A stretch of DNA of 35,789 bases from assembly GCA_900555635.1 (NCBI GenBank), contig USLU01000048.1:1-35789 (forward strand). The letters are read 5' to 3'. The position numbers were made by a program, and so were the translations under genes. Below are positions 24,526-32,351 of this stretch, one piece after another. The notes below the pieces were generated by a model that saw only the letters and a list, made by a program, of their open reading frames with translations, was not told where the DNA came from and made no database searches. The stretch is from an uncultured Bacteroides sp. (GTDB lineage: Bacteria > Bacteroidota > Bacteroidia > Bacteroidales > Bacteroidaceae). Position 1 is the stretch's first letter, and each line of letters opens with the position of its first letter.

Positions 24526-24744
24526 ATGGAAAATGAAGATAATGTAGTAGCTATTGCAGCTACACCAAACGGTCCCTTTATAGTGGAAGGTAAATTCAAG
24601 TTGATAAACAGAGAAGGAAAAACGGAGATAAAAAAAGGCAGAATTGCCTTATGCCGGTGCGGACGTTCTTATAAACAACCATTTTGCGATGGTACTCACC
24701 GAAAAATATACTTCAGTGATTTATCTCTGAAAGAAACTGAATAG
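24526..24744 (+). CDS. CDGSH iron-sulfur domain protein
   Basis: A 72-aa protein with one CDGSH-type [2Fe-2S] site: CRCGRSYKQPFCDGTH, that is three cysteines and one histidine in the C-x-C...P-x-C-D-G-T-H pattern. The N-terminal 40 residues (PNGPFIVEGKFKLIN) are a small beta-rich domain common in bacterial members. It is soluble, with no membrane anchor. The role in bacteria is poorly defined (redox or Fe-S transfer). It is divergent from the HpaII-type gene and convergent with yigZ, with 20 bases between; no link to restriction is implied. Confidence 0.9.
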   Translation: MENEDNVVAIAATPNGPFIVEGKFKLINREGKTEIKKGRIALCRCGRSYKQPFCDGTHRKIYFSDLSLKETE

Positions 24745-24764
24745 TCTTCTTGATATACGAGACT

Positions 24765-25367
24765 TTACGCTTCCTCAAAACGTAAAGTCTCTACTTTTTC
24801 CAATCGTGACCGTAACCGGGACATCATAGACTTACGGATACGAAGTGTCATCCGGCAATCCATATCGTATGATTGTTCCAGCATTTCAGGTTCTTCTTCT
24901 TTAACAATACGCATTACGTCGTTCATAAAAGGATATTCAAAAAGAATGGTAACGGTTTCGTCAACCGTCTTTTCTATAATATCGGCAGCAGCAATAGCTT
25001 CGGCAGCAGCAGCTTTATAGGCAACAATCAGTCCGCTTGTACCCAGCTTGATACCTCCGAAGTAACGGACTACAATAATAAGTATATCCGTCAGTTCATT
25101 GGAATTGATTTGCCCCAAAATAGGCTTACCTGCCGTACCTGAAGGTTCTCCGTTATCATTGGCACGAAAGTCTTTGCGCTCGTGTCCCAGCATATAAGCA
25201 TAGCATACATGCCGTGCATCGTAATATTTCTTTTGATAAGTTTCCAAGTGCGCTTTTATCTCTTCTATCGTACGCACCGGTAAAGCGATAGCGATAAACT
25301 TGCTACGCTTCTCTGTGTAAATGCCCTCGGAAGGGGCAGCAATGGTTTTATACGTATCTTCGCTCAT
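24765..25367 (-). CDS. yigZ: YigZ/IMPACT family protein
   Basis: A 200-aa UPF0029 protein. The N-terminal Impact domain shows EKRSKFIAIALPVRTIEEIKA, DARHVCYAYMLG, DNGEPSGTAGKPIL and VVRYFGGIKLGTSGLIVAYK; a small ferredoxin-like C-terminal domain follows. The family is related to eukaryotic IMPACT and its bacterial role is uncertain. The open frame extends to a TTG at 25382, but that TTG is inside a perfect TATCTTTG promoter element, so the ATG at 25367 is taken. It is divergent from glycerate kinase. Confidence 0.93.
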   Translation of the reverse strand: MSEDTYKTIAAPSEGIYTEKRSKFIAIALPVRTIEEIKAHLETYQKKYYDARHVCYAYMLGHERKDFRANDNGEPSGTAGKPILGQINSNELTDILIIVVRYFGGIKLGTSGLIVAYKAAAAEAIAAADIIEKTVDETVTILFEYPFMNDVMRIVKEEEPEMLEQSYDMDCRMTLRIRKSMMSRLRSRLEKVETLRFEEA

Positions 25368-25371
25368 GCGG

Positions 25372-25379
25372 CAAAGATA
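25372..25379 (-). promoter_or_regulatory. yigZ promoter -7 element
   Basis: TATCTTTG on the minus strand ends 4 bases before the yigZ ATG. If used, the transcript would be leaderless. No clear -33 element. Confidence 0.45.
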
Positions 25380-25433
25380 CAAAATTATTTTAGGTTCGTC
25401 AGGTAAATAAATGGTTCCTATACAATTTGTTCA

Positions 25434-25441
25434 TATCTTTG
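25434..25441 (+). promoter_or_regulatory. Glycerate kinase promoter -7 element
   Basis: TATCTTTG matches TAnnTTTG, 21 bases before the ATG at 25463. It faces away from the yigZ element 54 bases to the left. It lies in the 12-codon upstream extension of the kinase frame and argues against that extension. Confidence 0.55.
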
Positions 25442-25462
25442 CCTGATAACAAATCTTGTTAT

Positions 25463-26617
25463 ATGAAGAAGATAGTAATTGCCATAGACTCTTTTAAAGG
25501 ATGCCTCACCTCCCTTGAAGCCGGAAAAGCTGCCAGTGAGGGAGTGCGTGCCGCCTGCCCCGAATGTGAAACAATTGTCCTGCCGGTGGCGGACGGTGGC
25601 GAAGGAATGCTGGACGTACTGATATCAGCATCCAATGGAAAATACAGGACAATTCCTGCCCATGATCCTTTAATGGTACTGCGTGATGCCCGTTATGGCA
25701 TCTCCGGTGATGGTCAAACTGCTTTTATAGAAATGGCTGCTATCTGCGGATTGCCACTTGTTCCGTCAGCCTTACGTAACCCAATGCTGGCAACCACCTA
25801 CGGAACAGGAGAACTGATACGTGATGCTTTGGAACTTGGTTGCCGAAATTTTATCATAGGATTGGGGGGCAGTGCTACCAATGATGCCGGATTGGGCATG
25901 TTACAAGCATTAGGCTACCACTTCCTGAACAAAGCCGGAGAAAAGATAGGATGTATCGAAAGAGAATTGCCAATGAACGGTGCATCAATGTCCGATGTTG
26001 CTTTCATTGACTCTTCTGATATTCATCCGGCAATAAAGGAATCCCGATTTACAGCAGCTTGTGATGTACAAAATCCTTTCTATGGTAAGGATGGCGCCGC
26101 TTTTATCTTCGCTCCACAGAAGGGAGCCGATCAGGAAATGGTATTGAGACTTGATTCCGCAATGAAACAGCTTGCTGAAGTGATAAGCAAGCATACCGAA
26201 AAAGATATATCCCTTTATCCCGGTGCAGGTGCGGCGGGAGGTATGGGTGGTGCTTTATTTGCATTTTTACGTGCTGAGTTGAAACCCGGTATTCAGTTAT
26301 TATTAGATACCCTCCATTTCTCAGAAAAGATAAAAGATGCCGATTTCATTATTACCGGTGAAGGAAAGTCAGACCAACAAACTTTAATGGGAAAAGTACC
26401 ATCGGGCATACTGGAAGAAGCCCGAAAACAAAAGATTCCTGTAATTCTCTTGTCCGGCAGTATAGAAGATGTGCGCGAATTAAACAACGCAGGATTTAAG
26501 GGGGTATTTTCCATTACCCCCTCTCCCATTTCATTGGAACAAGCTATGAAACCGATGATTGCCAAAGCAAATATCAAAAGAGCTGCCGAACAGATTAGCC
26601 GGATTATTCAGTATTGA
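25463..26617 (+). CDS. glxK: Glycerate kinase
   Basis: A 384-aa class I glycerate kinase (GlxK/GarK family), which phosphorylates D-glycerate with ATP to a phosphoglycerate (usually 2-phosphoglycerate in this class). Seen: KKIVIAIDSFKGCLTSLEAG at the N-terminus, LPVADGGEGMLDVL, FIGLGGSATNDAGLGMLQALG (here IIGLGGSATNDAG), AGAAGGMGGALFAF, and ITGEGKSDQQTLMGKVPSG. Length and motifs are complete. No glycerate or tartronate pathway genes flank it. The symbol is a family assignment; garK would serve equally. Confidence 0.93.
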   Translation: MKKIVIAIDSFKGCLTSLEAGKAASEGVRAACPECETIVLPVADGGEGMLDVLISASNGKYRTIPAHDPLMVLRDARYGISGDGQTAFIEMAAICGLPLVPSALRNPMLATTYGTGELIRDALELGCRNFIIGLGGSATNDAGLGMLQALGYHFLNKAGEKIGCIERELPMNGASMSDVAFIDSSDIHPAIKESRFTAACDVQNPFYGKDGAAFIFAPQKGADQEMVLRLDSAMKQLAEVISKHTEKDISLYPGAGAAGGMGGALFAFLRAELKPGIQLLLDTLHFSEKIKDADFIITGEGKSDQQTLMGKVPSGILEEARKQKIPVILLSGSIEDVRELNNAGFKGVFSITPSPISLEQAMKPMIAKANIKRAAEQISRIIQY

Positions 26618-26669
26618 ATTTTAGTTTCTGCTATGCTAACAAGGGAAGAAAAAAGAATTATTGTTCACT

Positions 26670-27071
26670 TTAGGCAATACTCAATAATTGCACCTCAAAT
26701 ATTAAAGTCGAATAGGCCGGAATCGGACCACTGCTGCGTGTGCCATAGCCTAAAGTATAAGGAATATAAACAATCCAATGATCTCCTGTATGCATTTGTT
26801 GTAAGGCAATCTGCCACCCTTCAATCACTTCATTCAAACGGAAGGCTTCCGGGCAATTCCTTTTCCAGGAATTATCAAACTCACGCCCATTGACCAATGT
26901 GCCTTTGTAATGGACAGAAACAATACTATTAAGACGAGGTGTATTATTTCCTTGTCCGGCCTCCAATACCCGATAAAGTACACCGGCGGCCAATTCTTTG
27001 ATGCCATCTTCTGCACGTAATGCTTCAAGAAACTGCTCGTTCTGCTTTTTATATTCTTCTTTGCGACTCAT
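26670..27071 (-). CDS. FKBP-type peptidyl-prolyl cis-trans isomerase
   Basis: A 133-aa protein with one FKBP domain from about residue 40: VSVHYKGTLVNGREFDNSW, VIEGWQIALQQMHTGDHWIVYIP, LGYGTRSSGPIPAYSTLIFEVQL. It lacks a signal peptide, so it is probably cytoplasmic and helps protein folding. The N-terminal 30 residues are charged and helical. It is convergent with the glycerate kinase gene, 52 bases apart. Confidence 0.93.
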   Translation of the reverse strand: MSRKEEYKKQNEQFLEALRAEDGIKELAAGVLYRVLEAGQGNNTPRLNSIVSVHYKGTLVNGREFDNSWKRNCPEAFRLNEVIEGWQIALQQMHTGDHWIVYIPYTLGYGTRSSGPIPAYSTLIFEVQLLSIA

Positions 27072-27149
27072 TATTTATTGTTTTTCTGTTTTCTGAAACA
27101 AAGGTCGGTATTTTCTTTCAATTTATAAAGAATGTACCCATAATAAGAA

Positions 27150-27180
27150 ACGAGGCATAACCTATATCGCTACGCCTCGT
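27150..27180 (-). terminator. Terminator after the DUF6249 gene
   Basis: ACGAGGC (27150-27156) pairs with GCCTCGT (27174-27180) around 17 bases; on the minus strand it is followed by TTCTTATT. It lies just past the stop codon of the leftward gene. Confidence 0.6.
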
Positions 27181-27201
27181 CTTCCACTATTGTTATCCTT
27201 A

Positions 27202-27597
27202 TTACTTCTTATTGAGCTTTAACTCCGTAATAAAAGCTGCAATAAGACCAATCCCACCAAAGCCTAGTACGCATGCACCATAAATCAAAGAGATAGTCTC
27301 CCGACTGGTCCAATTGTCAAAACCTGCTGACGGATAATTGGGTATTGTACCATAACAAATAAGATACCCAAGTAATAATCCGAATCCCATACCCGTAAGA
27401 AGGCAACCTATTTTTAAAGCCGAAAAGGAGAAATTGCCCAGAAATTGTGAAGTCGGCAATTTAGGGGGGCAAGGCTGATCGGCCATTTTCTCAATAAGCA
27501 TAATTCTTTCTTTCTTACAAACAAATAACTCGAACAATTTGTAAACACCAATCGCACAAACTGTAAGTACCGCAGGTACCATAATAAAATCCATCAT
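27202..27597 (-). CDS. DUF6249-like membrane protein
   Basis: A 131-aa membrane protein with three likely spans (about 5-24, 58-83 and 104-124) and a cytoplasmic-type loop (CKKERIMLIEKMADQPCPPKLP). The KLFELFVCKKERIMLIEK pattern and the three-span layout match small Bacteroides DUF6249 proteins often found beside ECF sigma factors; function is unknown. It is transcribed away from the sigma-factor gene, with an ECF-type promoter at 27642-27669 that mirrors the one of the sigma gene. This marks it as a likely member of that sigma factor's regulon. Met1 (27597) or Met2 (27594) could be the start. Confidence 0.8.
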   Translation of the reverse strand: MMDFIMVPAVLTVCAIGVYKLFELFVCKKERIMLIEKMADQPCPPKLPTSQFLGNFSFSALKIGCLLTGMGFGLLLGYLICYGTIPNYPSAGFDNWTSRETISLIYGACVLGFGGIGLIAAFITELKLNKK

Positions 27598-27641
27598 ATT
27601 CGTTTCGTTTTAAGTTAGTAATTTCGTTTCTTTGTACCCTT

Positions 27642-27728
27642 TAGACGCAATGGTTTTTATCAGGTTACACTTTTATTCAAAAATATTTTTTTCTGAATTA
27701 TGTAACCTTATTAATAAACCTGCGTCTA
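27642..27728. promoter_or_regulatory. Mirror-image ECF-type promoters between the DUF6249 and sigma genes
   Basis: On the plus strand TGTAACCT (27701-27708) and TGCGTCTA (27721-27728) are 12 bases apart; on the minus strand the same two words (27669-27662 and 27649-27642) are also 12 bases apart. In both, AAC and CGTC are separated by 16 bases, the usual layout of ECF -35 (AAC) and -10 (CGTC) elements. A 31-base AT-rich centre joins the two. The plus promoter would start transcription about 4 bases before the sigma ATG; the minus one gives a leader near 40 bases. Confidence 0.75.
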
Positions 27729-27737
27729 ATAGGCAAA

Positions 27738-28286
27738 ATGAAAGACAGCGATATACATATTATCCAGAGAATATTGAATGGTGAAACTGCTCTATACGAG
27801 AATTTCCTGAACGCATACGGTCAACAGGTTTTTACCTTGATTGTCCGTATCGTCGCCAATCAAGAGGATGCCGAAGAGTTGACGCAGGACACTTTTTTAA
27901 AAGCCTTTCAGCATCTCTCGTCTTTCAAAGGAAACAGTTCTTTTTCCACATGGATATATTCCATTGCTTATAATACGGCTATATCTTATGCGCGGAAAAA
28001 GAAATACGATACCTTTAACATGGATGATGCGCTACTAGCCAATATATCTGACCAGCAAGTGGACGAAGCATTGAATGAAGAAGGAGAAGAACGGATTATA
28101 GAGCTAAACAGGGCTATAGAACGACTCAACTCAGATGAACGGGCGTTAATCACCCTATTCTATCACGAGGAGAAACCACTGAACGAGGTTGCACTTATCT
28201 TAGGTTTGACGGAGAGCAATGCCAAAGTAAAATTGCACCGCATACGTAAAAAGATTTATGTTCTTATGAAACAGGAGGAAGTATGA
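27738..28286 (+). CDS. ECF-type RNA polymerase sigma factor
   Basis: A 182-aa sigma-70 factor of the extracytoplasmic-function group, with only regions 2 and 4. Region 2: FLNAYGQQVFTLIVRIVANQEDAEELTQDTFLKAF and FSTWIYSIAYNTAISYARKK. Region 4: ALITLFYHEEKPLNEVALILGLTESNAKVKLHRIRKKI. It is followed, with ATGA overlap, by a membrane protein likely to be its anti-sigma factor. An ECF-type promoter ends 9 bases before the ATG, so the gene probably activates itself. The inducing signal is unknown. Confidence 0.95.
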   Translation: MKDSDIHIIQRILNGETALYENFLNAYGQQVFTLIVRIVANQEDAEELTQDTFLKAFQHLSSFKGNSSFSTWIYSIAYNTAISYARKKKYDTFNMDDALLANISDQQVDEALNEEGEERIIELNRAIERLNSDERALITLFYHEEKPLNEVALILGLTESNAKVKLHRIRKKIYVLMKQEEV

Positions 28287-28654
28287 ACGAAGAAGTAAAA
28301 GATAAAGGATTGAAAAAGGCAGTTAAGGGACCATCTAATTTCAAGCTGCCTTCTAACTTTGCCTACCAAACCATGCAGAAGATAGAAGAAGCTATACGTC
28401 TGCATGAGAAGAAAGTAGAACGTAGAACCTTCTTTGCCATGATTGTTGCTGCCGTTCTCCTCGTAGGAGGTAGCATTGCGGGATTAATTATTTATTTCGG
28501 GGACAGTATTCGGGAGGCTTTCACTCCGAATACATTGGTAAATATAAAAGAGTTTCAACTGCCTTCTATTTATCTCTTATTAATCCTGACGATTCCCCTT
28601 TTCTTCTGGTTTGACAGATGGATGAGAAAACAATATTTTAAACGTCATTCATAG
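28283..28654 (+). CDS. Membrane protein, putative anti-sigma factor
   Basis: A 123-aa protein whose start overlaps the sigma-factor stop codon (ATGA). It has a cytoplasmic, lysine-rich N-terminal part (1-47, with LPSNFAYQTMQKIEEAI), a membrane span near 48-72, a short periplasmic stretch, and a second span near 94-112. The N-terminal motif ...FKLPSNFAYQTMQKI resembles short anti-sigma domains of Bacteroidetes. Position and overlap strongly suggest that it sequesters the sigma factor; no zinc-binding HxxxCxxC motif is present. Confidence 0.75.
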   Translation: MNEEVKDKGLKKAVKGPSNFKLPSNFAYQTMQKIEEAIRLHEKKVERRTFFAMIVAAVLLVGGSIAGLIIYFGDSIREAFTPNTLVNIKEFQLPSIYLLLILTIPLFFWFDRWMRKQYFKRHS

Positions 28655-28659
28655 ATATA

Positions 28660-28691
28660 AAAAAACGAAGATGCATTCATCTTCGTTTTTT
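28660..28691. terminator. Bidirectional terminator after the sigma and DUF1015 genes
   Basis: AAAAAACGAAGATG (28660-28673), loop CATT, and CATCTTCGTTTTTT (28678-28691) form a perfect 14-bp stem with A and T tails on either side, serving both convergent operons. Confidence 0.93.
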
Positions 28692-28704
28692 ATATTAACT
28701 AATC

Positions 28705-29952
28705 TCAATCCAATTTGTGGATTATCAGTCCCGAACGCAACTTTGGCTCAAACCAAGTAGTCTTAGGAGGCATGATGTTACCTGTATCGGCAATATCCAT
28801 CAACTGTTTCATAGAAACGGGATAAAGAGCTAAAGCGACTTTCATTTCACCGCTATCTACACGCTTCTTCAGTTCTCCAAGCCCACGAATACCACCCACA
28901 AAATCAATTCGCTTATCAGACCGGAGATCTTTTATTCCCAGAATCTCATCCAATATCAAATTAGAAGAAATGGTTACATCTAATACGCCAATCGGATCAT
29001 TGTCATTGTAAGTACCTGGTTTGGCAGTCAGACTATACCATTTACCATCCAGATATAGGGAGAAATTATGTAAGCCGGTTGGTTTATAAATTTCCGTACC
29101 TTCTTCTTTCACTGTAAAGTTTTTGCTGATAGCAGCCAAGAACTGCTCGGGAGTCAAGCCATTCAGATCTTTTACAACACGATTATAGTCGATAATAGTC
29201 AATTGGTTGGCAGGGAAACAAACAGCCATGAAGTAATTGTACTCTTCATCTCCTTTATGATTAGCGTTTTGTTTGGCTTTCTCTGCACCTACCAAAGCAG
29301 CAGCGGCACTACGATGATGCCCGTCGGCAATATAAAGTGCCGGCATTTTAGCAAATTCTTTAGTAATACAATCAATATCTGCCGGCTGGTCGATAATCCA
29401 GAAAGTATGGCCGAAACCATCGCCAGGAGCTACAAAGTCATAAACGGGTTTTACAGCAGTATAGCGTGCAATGATACTATCCAGCGTAGCATTATCGGGA
29501 TAAGCAAAGAATACCGGTTCAATGTTAGCGTTGTTCACACGAACATGTTTCATACGGTCTTCCTCCTTGTCGCGGCGGGTCAGTTCATGCTTCTTGATGA
29601 TGCCATTCATATAATCGGGAACGTAAGCACCTACTACCAAACCATATTGCGTCTTGCCATTCATGGTTTGGGCATACACATAATAGTTCTCCTTTTCATC
29701 TTGCACTAACCAACCTTTTTCCTGAAACATCCGGAAGTTCTCGGCAGCTTTCTGATAAACACATTCATCATGTTCGTCAGTACCTACGGGAAAATCTATT
29801 TCAGGTTTGATGATATGGTACAATGACTTTTCATTTCCTGCCGCTTCTTCACGAGCTTCGGCAGAATTGAGCACATCATAAGGGCGGGAAGCAACTTGTT
29901 CCACTAAGTCTTGAGGAGGTCTAACCCCCTTAAAAGGTTTAATGATTGCCAT
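28705..29952 (-). CDS. DUF1015 family protein
   Basis: A 415-aa DUF1015 protein: KPFKGVRPPQDLVEQVASRPYDVL at the N-terminus, KHELTRRDKEEDRMKH, ALYIADGHHRSAAA with the conserved GHHR, YNYFMAVCFPANQLTIIDYNR, and VGGIRGLGELKKRVD near the C-terminus. The family has no proven activity; its steady neighbourhood with serA and serC in Bacteroidetes points to serine or phosphoserine metabolism. It lies 22 bases after serA and is the last gene of the operon, ending at the bidirectional terminator. Confidence 0.93.
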   Translation of the reverse strand: MAIIKPFKGVRPPQDLVEQVASRPYDVLNSAEAREEAAGNEKSLYHIIKPEIDFPVGTDEHDECVYQKAAENFRMFQEKGWLVQDEKENYYVYAQTMNGKTQYGLVVGAYVPDYMNGIIKKHELTRRDKEEDRMKHVRVNNANIEPVFFAYPDNATLDSIIARYTAVKPVYDFVAPGDGFGHTFWIIDQPADIDCITKEFAKMPALYIADGHHRSAAAALVGAEKAKQNANHKGDEEYNYFMAVCFPANQLTIIDYNRVVKDLNGLTPEQFLAAISKNFTVKEEGTEIYKPTGLHNFSLYLDGKWYSLTAKPGTYNDNDPIGVLDVTISSNLILDEILGIKDLRSDKRIDFVGGIRGLGELKKRVDSGEMKVALALYPVSMKQLMDIADTGNIMPPKTTWFEPKLRSGLIIHKLD

Positions 29953-29974
29953 GGCTATTAGATTATTAGAACAA

Positions 29975-30895
29975 TTATTTATTGACGCGGAACTTCTCGC
30001 AACCGTCTTTGAAGAAGCTAACTATTTGTTGAGCTGCTGCAATGCCTGCATTAATGTTAGCTTCAGCAGTTTGTGCACCCATCTTCTTCGGTGTAGAGAA
30101 GTAACGTCCGGCAAACTTAGCTGCAAAAGTTTCATTAGCGGCAGGCATGATATCAGTCATGTACTTCAAGTCAGGACGTTCTTCCATCAATTGAATCAAT
30201 TCGGCTTCATTGATAACTTCCTTACGGGCAGTATTTACCAAAAGGCCACCTTTCGGCATCTTGTTCACCAAAGCATAGTTAATGGAGTTCTTAGTCTCGG
30301 CAGTTGCAGGAATATGCAACGATACTACGTTACAAGTAGAGTAAAGTTCTTCGGCAGAAGCTACAGCTTTCACACCGTCTTTCTCTATCACTTCTTTCGG
30401 GCAGAAAGCATCGAAAGCATAGATTTCCATACCGAAACCTTTAGCAATACGGGCTACATTACGACCTACATTACCGTAAGCATGAATACCCAGCTTCTTT
30501 CCCATCAATTCCGTACCTGAAGTTCCGTTATACATGTTGCGAACTGCCATAACCATCATACCGAAAGCCAATTCTGCCACAGCATTAGAGTTTTGTCCCG
30601 GAGTATTCATTACACATACACCATGAGCAGTAGCTGCTTCCAGATCTACGTTATCATAGCCGGCACCTGCACGAACCACAATCTTTAATTCTTTGGCTGC
30701 ATCCAGTACTGCAGCATCTATAATATCACTGCGGATAATAATAGCATTAGCATCTTTCACTGCATCCAGCAATTGAGCTTTTTCTGTATATTTCTCTAAT
30801 AATGCAAGTTCGTAACCTGCTGCTTCAACTTCTTTGCGAATACCGTCTACTGCTACTTTAGCAAACGGTTTGTCTGTTGCAACTAATATTTTCAT
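29975..30895 (-). CDS. serA: D-3-phosphoglycerate dehydrogenase, short form
   Basis: A 306-aa 2-hydroxyacid dehydrogenase that oxidises 3-phosphoglycerate to 3-phosphohydroxypyruvate with NAD, the first step of serine synthesis. Seen: substrate motif VVRAGAGYDNVDLEAA with catalytic arginine, Rossmann motif IHAYGNVGRNVARIAKG, and NTARKEVINEAELIQ with the catalytic glutamate. There is no ACT regulatory domain (short, type III-like form). The usual TPH(I)G with the catalytic histidine is replaced by STPKKMGAQTAEAN, i.e. lysine near residue 270, as described for type III enzymes. It lies downstream of serC. Confidence 0.93.
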   Translation of the reverse strand: MKILVATDKPFAKVAVDGIRKEVEAAGYELALLEKYTEKAQLLDAVKDANAIIIRSDIIDAAVLDAAKELKIVVRAGAGYDNVDLEAATAHGVCVMNTPGQNSNAVAELAFGMMVMAVRNMYNGTSGTELMGKKLGIHAYGNVGRNVARIAKGFGMEIYAFDAFCPKEVIEKDGVKAVASAEELYSTCNVVSLHIPATAETKNSINYALVNKMPKGGLLVNTARKEVINEAELIQLMEERPDLKYMTDIMPAANETFAAKFAGRYFSTPKKMGAQTAEANINAGIAAAQQIVSFFKDGCEKFRVNK

Positions 30896-30923
30896 ATCTT
30901 TTATGGTATTATTAAAAACGACT

Positions 30924-30997
30924 CACCACAAATTACTCAGATTATCACAGACGTCTATCAAACGAATAATCTGTGCAGATCTGTGTAATCTGTGGTG
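30924..30997. repeat. REP-like inverted repeat between serC and serA
   Basis: Two 28-bp arms (30924-30951 and 30970-30997) are inverted copies with 23 of 28 positions matching, around an 18-base loop. The arms contain CTGTG and ATCTGTG words (ATCTGTGTAATCTGTGGTG on the plus strand). This kind of element recurs between genes in several Bacteroidetes. It could lower expression of serA relative to serC or protect the mRNA. Confidence 0.7.
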
Positions 30998-31009
30998 AAT
31001 AAATAATTA

Positions 31010-32077
31010 TTAATGGAGTTTCTCAAATTCTTGCATACAATCTATCAAAGCCTGTACGCTTTCTTTCGGCATTGCATTGTAGCAGGATGCACGGAATCCA
31101 CCTACTGAACGGTGTCCCTTGATACCTACCATGCCTTTTTCCTGAGCAAACTTCATGAAGTCAGCTTCAAGTTCCTTATATTCGGGAGCCATAACGAAAC
31201 AGATATTCATGCGTGAACGGTCTTCTTTGACAGCAGTTCCTACAAACATCTTGTTACGATCGATCTCAGCATACAGCATATCGGCTTTTTCAATAGCACG
31301 ACGTTCCATTTCCTTTACGCCACCTTCTTTCTTAATCCAACGTAAGGTCTGCAAAGCAGCATAAATAGGAACAACCGGAGGAGTATTGAACATAGAGCCG
31401 TTATCTACATGTGTCTGATAATTCAGCATGGAAGGAATGTAACGTGACATCTTACCCAATGCATCGTTCTTCACAATTACGAATGTAACACCTGCGGGAG
31501 CCAGATTCTTTTGTGCACCACCGTAGATACAGATATATTTGGAAACGTCAATCGGACGTGAGAATATATCAGAAGACATATCGGCAATCATTGGCACATT
31601 AACATCAAGATCACTCTTCAGCTCAGTACCATAAATCGTGTTATTTGTCGTGATATGGAAATAATCTACATCAGCCGGAACAGTATAGTCTTTAGGAATA
31701 TATGTATAGTTGGCTTCAGCAGAAGAGGCAACTTCTACAACTTCTCCAAATCCTTTGGCTTCTTTCATTGCTTTTTTAGCCCATACACCCGTGTTCAGAT
31801 AAGCAGCTTTCTTTTCAAGAAAGTTGAAAGGTATCATGCAAAACTCCAGACTGGCACCACCACCCAAAAACAGTACCGAATAACCTTCGGGAATGTTAAG
31901 TAGTTCTTTAAATAATGCTACGGCTTCGTCCACTACGGGCTGGAAGTCTTTAGCACGATGGCTAATCTCCATGAGAGAAAGACCGGATCCATTGAAATCT
32001 AAAATAGCCTTCGCTGTATCCTCAATCACCTCACGCGGAAGAATGGAAGGTCCTGCATTGAAATTATGCTTTTTCAT
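31010..32077 (-). CDS. serC: Phosphoserine aminotransferase
   Basis: A 355-aa class V aminotransferase that converts 3-phosphohydroxypyruvate and glutamate to phosphoserine and 2-oxoglutarate. Seen: KHNFNAGPSILPREVIEDTA at the start, MEISHRAKDF, VLFLGGGASLEFCMIPFN, ITTNNTIYGTE, the PLP lysine in YGGAQKNLAPAG, and GHRSVGGFRASCYNAMP near the end. The frame could extend eight codons to 32101, but the ATG at 32077 gives the normal N-terminus. It is the first gene of serC-serA-DUF1015. Confidence 0.97.
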   Translation of the reverse strand: MKKHNFNAGPSILPREVIEDTAKAILDFNGSGLSLMEISHRAKDFQPVVDEAVALFKELLNIPEGYSVLFLGGGASLEFCMIPFNFLEKKAAYLNTGVWAKKAMKEAKGFGEVVEVASSAEANYTYIPKDYTVPADVDYFHITTNNTIYGTELKSDLDVNVPMIADMSSDIFSRPIDVSKYICIYGGAQKNLAPAGVTFVIVKNDALGKMSRYIPSMLNYQTHVDNGSMFNTPPVVPIYAALQTLRWIKKEGGVKEMERRAIEKADMLYAEIDRNKMFVGTAVKEDRSRMNICFVMAPEYKELEADFMKFAQEKGMVGIKGHRSVGGFRASCYNAMPKESVQALIDCMQEFEKLH

Positions 32078-32208
32078 TTGAAGTTTGTTTTGGTTATACA
32101 ATTTCGTTAGTTTGTGTCTTTCGACATGGCGAAATTACGGAAATATTTCTGTATTGCAAATCTTTCCCTATTAAATTCTACTCTTCACCCTCATTTACCT
32201 TACTTTTT

Positions 32209-32237
32209 ATTGGTATATACAAGAAATATACACCAAT
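32209..32237. other. Hairpin in the 274-bp gap between dbpA and serC
   Basis: ATTGGTATAT (32209-32218) pairs with ATATACACCAAT (32226-32237) with a small bulge. The rest of 32078-32351 is AT-rich; a promoter for serC is expected here but no TAnnTTTG was found, and no gene is seen. The hairpin may end dbpA transcription, though it lacks a T run. Confidence 0.35.
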
Positions 32238-32351
32238 TTGTTATCTTTACTTGCCATGAAGCATAATAAAAGGTAAATTGAAAGCTATTAAGATTGATTA
32301 CTTTTCATTTGGAAGAAAAAGTGAAATAAAAATGAATATTTATAAGAAACT

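Noticed and set aside
24526..24744. CDGSH protein as partner of the restriction enzyme
   Set aside because: It is divergently transcribed, is a common housekeeping-type Fe-S protein, and has no known tie to restriction.
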